Below, piece after piece: positions 9,501 through 19,599 of a stretch of DNA of 64,000 nt. The position numbers and the translations under genes are program-made. Position 1 is the first letter of the stretch, and each line of letters begins with the position of its first letter. Origin of the DNA: Caulochytrium protostelioides (taxonomy: Eukaryota; Chytridiomycota; Caulochytriomycetes; Caulochytriales; Caulochytriaceae); contig ML014174.1 in NCBI GenBank assembly GCA_003615045.1, positions 30,786 through 94,785 of the forward strand, given 5' to 3'. The notes under the pieces are model-generated. The model was not told the origin of the DNA. It made no database searches and worked only from the letters and a program-made list of their open reading frames with translations.

Positions 9501-11326
9501 ACCGTCCGGATACTCAGCGCCATGACTGTCAGCGGCGGCGGCGCCGCGAACGGCGTCTTGTCCATGTCCCCGCGGACGAGGACGACCTGTTTGGGAGACG
9601 CGATCTCGACTTCCATCTTGCACCAGCTGATGGGCGCGCTCGTGCGCGTCTGGGCGCCCGCGATTTTGAGCCACTGCGGGCCCATCAGCCGCCGCTTGCG
9701 CAGGAACAGTTCCACGGCGCTCGTCGTCGTGCCGAACGCATGGCTGAAGCTCTTGCCCTGCAGGTCCATGGGCAGCGCCGGGTCCGTGAACGGGTAGACG
9801 ACCTTGAGGTACTGGCCCTGCGCGGGGATCCCAGCCGTCTCGAACGCATACTTGCGGTCGACCACTTTGCTTTTGAACTCACCGATCTTGTGCGGTTTGC
9901 GAAGCTGGTTGAACTCGGAAAAGACATGCGCCATCGTAACGGCCTCCTGCGGCTGCTCGTCCTCATCCGTCGCGGCGTCGGCGGTCGTCGCCGGCTGCAG
10001 CTTGTCGCGGAAAAGGAGGAACACGTTGCGCTGCATGCCCTTGATTTGGAGACAGCAGCTCGCATAGCTTTGGGATTCGCGCGACCAGACCTTGCCGAAC
10101 ATGTAGAGCACTGACGCGACCTCGATCAGATCGAGCCAGTAAAAGTAAAGCGCGCCGTCAGATTCGAACACGTGCTCGGCCATGTAAGCCGGCGTGTAAT
10201 GCGACGCGCCGAGCGTCACGCCCGAATCCACGCGGTCCAGCAGCATCGGCGCCGCCGTCGTCGGGTTCGGTGTCGTTGGGGTGCCCACGAACTGCGTCTT
10301 GACGCTGTCCCAGCCGTCGCTAATCCCCGCGGCGGCGGCCGCGGACGCACGTTCTTTCGACGGCGAGGCACTCGTGGACGGCGGATCACCCGAGGACCGG
10401 GAACGCCCTGAGGCCGCCGACGCCGGTGACTCGCGCGTGATCGCCGCCGACAGCTGGATGCCGATCCTGCGCGCAGCCGCGCTCGTAGGCCGGCGGCCGT
10501 GGCTCAGCTGCTTGACAGCAATGCCGGACGTGGGCCGGTCTTGGTCATCGTCGTCGTCGTCGTCGTCGTCATCGTTGGGTTCTTTTCCGGCGTGGCGATG
10601 CGGCGCGGTATGTGGCTGCGAATCGACGCCCGTGTTCATGTCTCCAGACAGCGCGGCTTCATCGTTTTCGCCGTAAACATCGATGTCCAGTTGACCTGTG
10701 GCGTTGTCGTCGAACGTCTGGGACGCCGCGGCAGCGTCGGCGTCGGCGTCGGCTGTCAACCACGACGGGTGCGCAGCCGCGGGCGCCGCCGTGGCAGGGA
10801 CGACCGGCGGCGGTGCGATCTTGGGTTTCTTGCTCTGCGTGAGCTGCTGATGCGACGCGACTTCCTGATCCAGACCGTCGAAGATGCCCGCCATGAAATC
10901 GTTGTCCTTCTCGGGCGCGTCCGAAGCTGACACCGTGCTCATGCCGCCGGCGCTGACGAGCTTCTTGGGCTTCAGCTTGCTCTTGGAGAACATGGACATG
11001 AGCGGGTTCGCTTCGTTCGGCGAGGGTCGCTTGCGCTTGCGCTTGCCGCCGCGGCCACTGGCGCGGTCGTCGTCGTCGGCGTCAGGATCGCTGCCGTTGT
11101 CGTCTTGACCGTAGTCCGCATACCCGCCGCCGTCGTCGTCGACAACAAAGGTGTCGATCATGCCGTGGCGGCGCAGCGCGCCATACTCGCGTTCATCGAC
11201 CTCATCGTACAGCGCATCGTCGGCATCGTCGCTGTCCGCCTGCTGGTACTCGGCGATGCGGTTGCGGTTCTTGGATTTGGCAAGCAGGGCCGTGCGCTCT
11301 TCGCGCTTCAGACCGCGGCTCGACAT
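6599..11326 (-). CDS. POL1: DNA polymerase alpha catalytic subunit
   Basis: This B-family polymerase works with primase to make the RNA-DNA primers that start replication. It is a single uninterrupted exon of 1575 residues, a little longer than yeast or human. The N-terminus ([15 protein letters not shown]) matches the alpha-specific N-terminal module and is followed by an acidic, disordered region with a run of about ten Asp. The exonuclease-like domain has [16 protein letters not shown] near residue 704. Motif A is [20 protein letters not shown] (about 934), motif B [13 protein letters not shown] (about 1017), and motif C YGDTDSIM (about 1064) with both catalytic Asp. The C-terminus has two four-Cys modules: CFGC...CGHCG near 1385 and CDDRVC...CLVPGC near 1465. 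The motif A wording is alpha-specific, ruling out delta, epsilon and zeta. Confidence 0.97.
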   Translation of the reverse strand: [1575 protein letters not shown]

Positions 11327-13251
11327 CCCGAGCGGCGCTGGCGTAGGCGCTTGCGAGTACGCCCGCGGTCACGAGGGGCGAAAGCGGCGAGTATGCGCCC
11401 GGCCAGGCGCCGGGAACTGGCTCAAGGGGACCTGAAAGGTTTGTATCTCGCGGTGGCCGTGGGAGGGCACGCAGAGTACGGCCGTGGATGCGGCCGGCAC
11501 AGGAGGTATTGAACAGCGGCGATCGTTGCTGGCGTCAGAGAATGAAGCAGCCGAGGTCTGGAAGCAACGGGGGTATTGATTGACGGAAAATCCCGTCGGC
11601 GAGACAAGGCGAGAGAGAGGAGGCGCCGCGCTCCTCGGCTTCTCCGACTTCGGTGCTTGCCGTCGCTGATACCGACATGCAGTATGACAGGCGTCAGGGG
11701 CCGTCATGGGTGATCCTCTCTGGGCAGTGGTCTGGGCGATGGCCAACACGTGCTCATGTGGTGCACCTTGTTTTTTCTTGATTCGTCGTTTATACTCGAT
11801 GCATCTGACCCGCCACGGCGCCATCTCGACAGCTGGACCCTCGGCCTCTCCACGGGCCGCCGCTGACCCGCCACGGCCGGCGGCCGCCGCCGCTCGTCGC
11901 CAGCCGAAGCAGCTGTCGGCACCGCCTCCAAGCGAGCTCCAAGCACCCGCGCCACAGTCGGGTCGGGGCCTGGCCGTGGCATGTCAATCGGTCTTTCACT
12001 CTTTTCGCGGGCGGCGGCGGCTAGATGATGGCATTCCGTCTCGGCGCAGCAATGCCGATGTCGACGCCGACGCGTCGTATGAACGCAGGACCGTCTCACG
12101 AAAGCCAACGCAGTGAAACTCAGTGGCATCAGATTGCGCGAGTGAAAGACATCAATTCCAGCTGGCGGGACGAGTGGATCCCTTTCGATTGAGTCGTCTG
12201 GCATCTTGATGGGAGGCGTGGCTCGTGAGTGACAGAACGTCATCCCATGATCGGCCATCCGTGGCGGAGCAAATGACCCTCAGTAAGGAGGATCGCGGCT
12301 CTTTTCAAGAACTCAGCTCACATCGTTGCCGCCGTCTCGCGTCACCCTGATGGGGTTGATGCCGATCGTGGTTTTGCTTTAAGGCGGCGGGCGCCGCGGG
12401 CATGGGCGGCCGTGGGTGGCGCAGCCGCGAGCGACCGTGCGCCCCATAGACAACGGCGGCTGTGGCGTGGGCGCGCTGGTGCCGCCGCGGCCGCCGCATC
12501 GGCCGCCGCATCAGCCGCCGCCGGCCAATGGCGGACCGGCCGTGTGACACACGAGGTGCGACGCTTAAGGCGGACTATCGCCGTCGACGCACGGGCGCGG
12601 CGCGGTGCTTGGGTGTGCAGGCGGCCGCCGATGGCGCGGCAGTTGGGCCGTGAGGGCCGCGCCCGTGGCGTCGACAGATGGGAACCGACGATCCGCGCGT
12701 CGCTTGGGTGGACTCAGACTCGGACGAGCGCGGAGGCACGTGGCACATCGACGTGGCGCCGCCGCCGTCCCGTCCTCTCGTTGCCGGTGCCGCAGCCGCG
12801 ATCCCCGACGACTCGCCAGGGTGGGCCACGGTGCAGCAGACTTTGGGGCGTTTGACTTTGCGGCGACGAGACGCGTTTTCTTTCCTTCGGAGATCTCCTC
12901 CGCCGCCTGGAGCCGCCGTTCCCGCAAGCTCCGCCGCCCTCCGGGCCTCATACCACGCATACCACGCATATCCGGCGACCCTGACAGCGGTGCGGCGCGG
13001 TCACTCCAGCCTCCGCCAGCACTGGTACGACCCACGACGACCACTTGCTTGGCTGCCCCAGCTTGCCCGACGCGTGTCGCGCCACCGCGCGACTGCCGCG
13101 CCGCTCCGACGGGGCTGTTAACGACCCGCTCGCGCAGGCTGCGTCTACACGCCGTTGTCACGCGCCACGTGCGACGTGCCACGAGCCACGCGCGACGAGC
13201 CACGAGCCACGCGCCGTCGCCACGAGTCACGCGCGGCGCTGAGCGGCCGCC
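11327..13251. other. Intergenic, divergent region of POL1 and Cep70-like gene
   Basis: About 1.9 kb with no convincing gene. The 12.4-13.25 kb part is extremely GC-rich and open in several frames on both strands, as expected from composition alone. An imperfect CACG-type repeat sits just before the Cep70-like start. No promoter motif can be assigned. Confidence 0.5.
13149..13238. repeat. Imperfect short tandem repeat before the Cep70-like start
   Basis: Repeated versions of a GCCACGAGCCACGCGCGAC-like unit run up to about 14 bases before the ATG at 13252. Copies differ by point changes and are about 9-19 bases long. If transcribed, the repeat would lie in the 5' leader. Confidence 0.6.
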
Positions 13252-16200
13252 ATGGCGTCGTTTGAAGACCTGTCCCGCGAGATGGCGGAGCTGCAGCAGG
13301 CCGCCCTGCAGAGCGGGCTGAAGCGCCCGGCGGAGATCCCGACGGCGACGGCGACGGCGACAGCGACCATGACGGCAACGACGATGACGACGACGCATAC
13401 CATCTCGGGCGCGCCGACGGCATCGAGCCGCGACGCGGACCTCTCGGTGCGGTCCGGCGGGTCCGAGTTCGTGCGCTATCTGCTGAGCGGGTCGGGCGTC
13501 GAGAACACGGTCGACTACGATGCGCTGCGCCGCGATTTCGACTCGGACCTCGGCTCGTTCAGCAGAGACAATGCGAGCGCCGCGGGCAGCCCTGGCAAGC
13601 GCAGCAGCAGCGCGTCGCCGGTCCGCGGCCGCCCGCCCCGAGCCGAGTCCTCCCCCGCGATCCACTCGATCGAGGCGTCGTCGGACGTCTTCCGCAAGAG
13701 CGGACGGCCCGCGTCGGCCACCGAAAAGGTAAGCTCCTCGATGGTATACGCGTGACTGTCGATGCCATCGTTATGAATGATTTATGTGTGACTTACACAT
13801 GCATGTTTCTTTCTTTTTGGTTGATATCCATGCGGATGCTTTGAATTTCGTGGCGTTCGCCATCGTTCGTGTCGTCGGACCAGACGACCACGACGACGGC
13901 ACTGAGGGGCTTGGGCGGTGCTTCCGCCCACGGCGGCGCCGCATCGGCTGCCAAACCACCCCGCGCCGACGCGTCCCCGATCCCCTCGTTCAGCAGTCTG
14001 CGCCAGCTGAGCCCGACACGGTCGATCGACCAGGAGATGGCCGAGGAGGCGCTGGCCAACAGCACGATCAACCCGGACGAGACGCTCATCAAGTACCGCC
14101 ATCTGCTCGAGGAAACGGTGCGCGGGAGCACGGCGCCCGCGACGCCGGCCAGCGGGCGCACCCCGAGCGCCGGCGGCTCGGGCGCCTCGCCCAGCGCGTC
14201 GGCCTCGGCCCGCAGCGGGTCCCGCAGCGGCGGCGGCCACGGGAGCCGGGACGGGAGCCACGGCGCGCCGCCGTCAGCCTTGTTGCGTCACCCGCCGCGC
14301 GTGCCGAGCGACGGCCGCCCGCAGGGCCATGCCCGGGGTCATAGTCACGGCCACGGACACAGCCACGACCACGACCCCGGCCGCCCTGGCTCGGACGCCG
14401 AGTTCGGGCCGTCGATCACGAGCCTGTCCAGTTCGACGTCGCGGCTGCAGCGCCCCGCGAGCGTCACCAACGAGCTCGACGCCTTAAGCGAGCAGCTTGT
14501 GCGCGCCGGGTTCTCGCCACTGCACCCGAGCCTCACGCTTGCCGAGGTCAGCCCGTACCCCAACGACGCCAAGCTGTCCCTCAAGATGGTCCAAGGCATT
14601 CATACCTCGGTGAAGGAGCTCATGGAAGAGAACGAGCGCAAAGCCGGCAAGTACCAGCAGCTGCTGACGGTGATCCATCAGGAGGTGAAAGCCGGGCATC
14701 TGAAGTCGTCGCTGGCTGGATCGCATGCGCGGCCGTCGGAGTTTGATATCATTGCAGACTTGCGCAACGCGCTCGTCGAGCAGAAGCAGCGCGCCACGAC
14801 GCTGCAGCAGCAGCTCTCCGATACCGAGACGCAGCTCCAGACCACGCGGAGTATGCACCGCGCCGTGGAGATCCAGCTCGAGAATAAGGAGGCCGAAGTC
14901 AGCCGGCTGCGGCACCTCATGGCATCACGCTCACAGTACTCCCTAGCGCAGAGCAGCGGGTTCTCGAGTATGCAGAGTCTCCAGGACCCGGCATCGGGTC
15001 CGGGCTTGACCGAGCGCGACATGAAGAACCTCGTCCAGATCGGACTGGACGCCAAGATCCGCGAACTCATCGGACTTTACGAAACGCGACTCCAGGCGAA
15101 CATGGACGAGTTCCACGCAACGCAGACCAAGGAAGCGGAGCGCCACCGCGCCGATATTCAGCAACTCGTCGACGCCGTCAACCAGGCCCAAGCGCAGGTC
15201 CAGACCCAGGTGGAGACCCAGGTCAAAGCCCAGGTAGCCGCCAAGTTGACGGCCTTGGGCGTGCGCGACCCATCGCGCCAGTCCGGGTCGGCCGTGCCTG
15301 CCGCGCCTGACGCAAGCGCACCGGGCGAACCCGATGTCGCGGCCTTGTCGAACGACGTCGTGACGCTGCAGCGCGAGCTGCGCGACACTCGCACGCATTT
15401 CCGCAACGCGCTCGATACCATCGATCTACTCAAGCTCAAGCTGCTTGCGCAGCCCTACCACGACACGCAGGACGCGGCCGGCTCGCCGCCGTCGCGCCGC
15501 CATGCCGCGTCGCGGTCCGAGCCGCGCCGTGCGTCACTGGATGCCGATCCGCACGCCGACGGCGAGGCCCGCGACGGGCCGGGCCCGCTCTCCGCGACGG
15601 GCCACGTCGACGGCAAGACGCCGCTGTTCCGCACGGCGTCGGGTCTGTCGACGCGCGACGCGATCCGGCGCGACAAGCGCGACTATCAGCTCAAGCTCTA
15701 CAAGGTTGACGCGCTGTCGCGCGAAGAAGCGCAGGAGCGCCTGAAACAGGTATGCCGCCAGCTCATGATCCGCGACATGGATCATTTCGACCACAGCCTG
15801 CGGTCGTTCGAAGCGGTCGTGCTGCTGCTGCCGCAGCTGCAGGCCTTCATCATGGGCGTCGATGCCGCCGTCTGGGGCGTCGCGCCGTCGCGCGGTAGCG
15901 ACGATACGTCGCCGGGCGGCGAGTCCATGACGCTGCCGGTGAACAAACTCGAGACGACGCTCAAGGAAGTCCGCGCGTATGTCGACAAAGCCGTGAAGCT
16001 CCGGCAGTGGCAGATCGCCCAGATCCAGCTGCTCGATGTCGACCACGAGCACCAGGTGCCCGGCAAGATCCAGACGCTGCTCGAGATCAGCCGCGGCCGC
16101 CTGCCCGAGCTTCCGCCCGATGCGCAGCCGAGCGTCGACGCCGTCCGCCACTTCCAGAACCTCTTCGAAGTCGCGCGCCTCGACGAAGTCAAGGCTAGTA

Positions 16201-16991
16201 TGAACGACCTCTACGCCTTCTGGGCCGAGACTGACTCGTCGCTCGTGCGCATCCGCAACCTGCTCCGTCTCGGGCCCGAGGTCCGGTCGCCCGCGGAAGT
16301 TCTCAGTGCGGCGATCAATGCGCTCGGCACCGTCCGGCCCCGCTCGCCCCCGATGCTGCCGCGCCAGGACCTCATGCCCAACCCCTTCGTCACGCAACCC
16401 TTGCCGCCGCCGCCGTCCGCCGGCGCGACGACCACGGCGACGACCACGACCACGCCCGCCGCGCCCGTGGCCCATTCTGCCGTGCATCCCGCGACCGTGT
16501 CGCCAAGCCGGTACGTGCCGCCCGTCATGTCCATCATTCCGCCGGCGGGCCCGAGCACCAGCAGCCCCTATGTGACGCCGCGGTCCGCGGGGCCGCAGCT
16601 GCCCCACGACGCCGGGTCGCCGCGATCGGCCCCGGCCCCGGCCGCCGTCACGCACGCGGCGGCGGCGACGGCTCCGGCGACGGCGCCGCCGGCGCACTCG
16701 ACGTTCGATCTGTCCGACGCGGACCTCGTGTCCCAGTCGCTGGGAGACGCGATGCCGCTGGACCACGGTCTCACGAGCGAGCGCCCCACGGGCACGGGCA
16801 CCGACGACCTGAGCCTGGACGCGTACGGGCATCCGGCCGACGAGAGTGACGACCAGCCCGGTCTCCTGGGCGGCCACCACGGTGCCTCGGCGCCGCGCAA
16901 AAGCCCCTTTAGCGATATGCGGCGCTTGAGCCATCAGCTCAGTAATCTGGAGTCAGTGCTCGACAAGGCTCAGCGCATGGTACCTTCCTAA
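13252..16991 (+). CDS. Cep70-like centrosomal/basal body protein
   Basis: Two exons, 13252-13728 and 13884-16991, are joined by a phase-0 GTAAGC...CCAG intron of 155 bases; 1194 residues. The N-terminal ~400 residues are Ser/Ala/Pro-rich with a His-rich patch. Residues ~400-680 contain long heptad-like stretches (EIQLENKEAEVSRLRHLM), i.e. coiled coil. The C-terminal ~770-960 resembles the Cep70 conserved region: LKQVCRQLMIRDMDHFDHSL, a VVLLLPQLQAFI helix, then HFQNLFEVARLDEVKASMND and a later IRNLLRL. In animals Cep70 binds gamma-tubulin and microtubules at the centrosome; in a zoosporic fungus it would act at the centriole or basal body. Assignment rests on remembered family pattern and order, not alignment. 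The Pro/Ala-rich tail after ~960 is lineage-specific. Confidence 0.72.
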
Positions 16992-17744
16992 TGCCGACCC
17001 TTCCGCTTCCTGTCTTGCTCCCCATTCTTACTTTGATTTTTTTCATGGTTTCTTGTGGAATCGGGCTCGTTGGCCTGCTTGCCATTCCGATCGTCGTCTT
17101 ACACGTCTTGCCTCGCTTCTTGGGCTAATACGTCGGCCATGCCTTCGTTGGCGTGGGCAGAACCGTCAATCGCATTATTTCCTCGGGGTTCTTCCAGGTT
17201 CGTGCTGGACATGTTGGATTCTTGGGAGCTTGACCGCAGTTGCAATTCGGATACGTGGGCTATACTCACTAGATAGTAGTCGGCAAGAACAGGCTACCCC
17301 GCATCTCCCCCCAAATGTCGGTGGATTTTCGTCAGACGAGGTGGCTTGGCGTAAAGGCGGATGTATAAGGCTAAAAGCATAAGATAGATAGAGAGGTACC
17401 GGTAACGAGGCCCAGTGAGTCTAGCTGCTCAAGAGTCCTGACTTCGTGGTCATGGCCAGATCAGGGCGATCTGGCCAGCCCTTTATACTTGAGCGCCGAC
17501 TTCGTGGCCTCGCATCCAGGGATCTAGCGGTGTTGCGTATTCGCTTGTTCGGCGGCGCCTGTTGCTCGCTCCCTTGTTAGCGGAGCCTCATTAGGCCGAA
17601 TTGAGAGGTAGCCCTTATTCGGAGCCGCCCATGCTGCGCCCGCGGAGCGCCTTCCTCTGCGACATGGCCCAGGCTCGTCCGAGTCGTTCCCACATCACGT
17701 CGCCCCTGCTCTGAAACCCCGTGGCGCGCCCGTCGCATGATCAC
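16992..17744. other. Non-coding stretch upstream of Fanzor relic
   Basis: 3' flank of the Cep70-like gene, then AT-richer DNA without a plausible gene. It holds a perfect 10-base-stem hairpin at 17453-17477 and two copies of GACTTCGTGG (about 17440 and 17499). The second half may belong to the mobile element that follows. Confidence 0.45.
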
Positions 17745-18430
17745 GTCGCATGATCCCTACTGATGGAACTTTCAACTTGTCCTGCGACACCGGGACGAGC
17801 GCCTCGGTGGGGGTGTCGCCGCAGTGCGGCCATGTCACTGTCGATGGAGCTCAAGCGGGTGACCTGCACCCGCAAGACCTTCAAGGTCATGATTCCGCCA
17901 GAGCAATGGGCGACCACCCTCGCGCATCTCGGACAAGCGTTCCTGTAACCGCGCCTGCGGCCGTGAACCCCGTCTGCAGGAGTGGGGCGAGCGCTCACTC
18001 GGCCGCGCCAACGCGGATCAACCCGCCCCGCCGAGCTGGCGCGGGTGCTTCCGCGGCCGAGCCGACGCCGGCCACTCCGGTCGGCAAGACCCGGGTGCAT
18101 GCCCCGACGAATGTGATCCTGAAACCCCGTCAACGCCGGCGCCAGGGAATCGTGGACCGAGGGTTGCTGTGGTATGAAGCTACCAACGGCAATGAAGCCA
18201 CCCTCGGCAAGGTTGGGAACCGCGACCTCCATGCCGCGTTGACCACCCGACGCTGCCTGGCCTTACCCGCCAGACCGATAGCGTTGTGCCGCAACCCGGA
18301 GCCAACCAGGTTGTGGCCCCGGGTCGGCAAAGTCATCCGATACTGAACCAAAATGCTCACTGCTTTGGGGGGACCCCCGGGGGGCACCACCAAAGATTGG
18401 TGTGCGCATTGGCTCAATATATGGACGACC
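17745..18430 (+). mobile_element. Fanzor (TnpB-like, OMEGA) element relic, 3' part
   Basis: Only the region from about 18090 to the TGA at 18346 is clearly recognisable. It reads PTNVILKPRQRRRQGIV, then VGNRDLHAALTTRRCLALP and VGKVIRY before the stop. NRDxxAAxxxRRC is the RuvC-III region of Fanzor/TnpB nucleases (usual NRDxNAAxNI), and a VGK.(I/L)R ending is common in fungal Fanzors. The expected Cys-rich finger before NRD is not intact. The preceding DNA (17745-18090) may hold earlier parts, for example RVTCTRKTFKVMIPPEQW in another frame, but this is weaker. The stop is followed by a tail (18347-18430) with a GGGGGGACCCCCGGGGGG palindrome and ATATATGG that recurs near 39.2 kb. A 5' end and target-site repeats were not found. 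Probably dead. Confidence 0.75.
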
Positions 18431-19599
18431 GCGATAAACTCAATGTAATGCCAAAAAAGTAGAAAATCAGAATCATCATTCAGCATGCATCGACGTAACA
18501 GCTGCTGACTCATCGGGCCCCGCCTCCTTAGTCGCAGTCGATGCTTTTTGATCCGCAGGTCCGCATGATTGCAGCTGCACATCCTGTCCAGGACGACCGC
18601 CGCTGCCGTCGCCTCCGCCCGCGAAAGCCCGGCGAATGCTCCTCGTCTTGGCGGTGTGCGCCGCCTGCCCGCCTTCTCCCCAACACACCGATCCACGCCG
18701 GCCGTCCACGCCCCGCGGCTGCGCCGGCGCGCAGTGTCGTGCGTGGCCGCCGTGATGGTCGACGCGGCTGCTCAGGTTGGTGTGGCGACGACCGCGGTGA
18801 GCGCCCTGGCGCATGGGCGGCGGACGGCGGGAGTGATGGATGGCAGGCCGCGCCGGTCGCTGGCGCCGGATGGGGTCCGGGGTCGCCGTCGCCGTCGGCT
18901 CGCCCACGGGTGCGCGGAAGGAGTTGTTGCTCGCGCGATCCGCGTCGCGTCGCGTCGCGTTGCCTCGACGCGGCGCGCATTCGCATCCCGTGTCCGGCAT
19001 GGCGTCCGGTCGCGACCGTCGCCGGCTGCCGCCATCACAGAAGCAGCAGCAGGCGCACAGGATGGACGGATGCATGCATGCAGCCCGAGCCGCGGTCGGG
19101 CTCCGCCGCCGCCGCGACGGGGAGCCGTCCCTGAAAGACTCGGGGCGCATGCGCATGTGCATGTGCATCGCAGCGCGGCGCGGCATCCATCAGGCGGCGC
19201 GCCTCCCCAGCACCCCCTCGGGAGAAGGGGGACGACGCGCGGATGCTCGTGGATCCCGGACGGCCAGGGCCCTTCCATAAAAGCCCTTCGCGAAGGGGTC
19301 TTGGGAATTCGATGGGCGTTGCCGCGTCTCCCGGGCATCAGGGATCGCCAGCAGGAGTCGGTGCACGGAGACGAGGGATCGCAGCATGATCTGATCGATA
19401 GCGCGATTGGCGGCCGACTGGACGCTTTGCACGTTCATTCATTTTCTTGACCACGATCTGATTCGATTTGATGTGATCGCATTCGATTCACCCGATCCAC
19501 CAACTTACAGATCGCCGACACATTTGCTTCCTCGTGCCGTGATATCTTTTTTGCTCTTTTGTTCCCCCTCCTAGCCAGCGATCTCTCGCCAGCCTCGCG
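18431..19599. other. Intergenic between Fanzor relic and SER3-type gene
   Basis: About 1.2 kb. Open frames of 236 (minus) and 293 (plus) codons overlap one another and are Arg/Ala/His-rich products of GC-rich DNA. A CGCGT pentamer run lies near 18943-18960. The last ~150 bases before 19600 are AT-richer and probably hold the promoter and leader of the dehydrogenase. Confidence 0.5.

Noticed and set aside
12565-13665. 366-codon minus-strand frame overlapping the Cep70-like first exon
   Set aside because: Arg/Ala-rich translation from GC-rich DNA with no motif; the plus strand has a spliced gene with a conserved C-terminus.
18569-19450. 293-codon plus-strand frame before SER3
   Set aside because: No motif, heavy Arg/Ala/His bias, and an overlapping minus-strand frame of the same quality.
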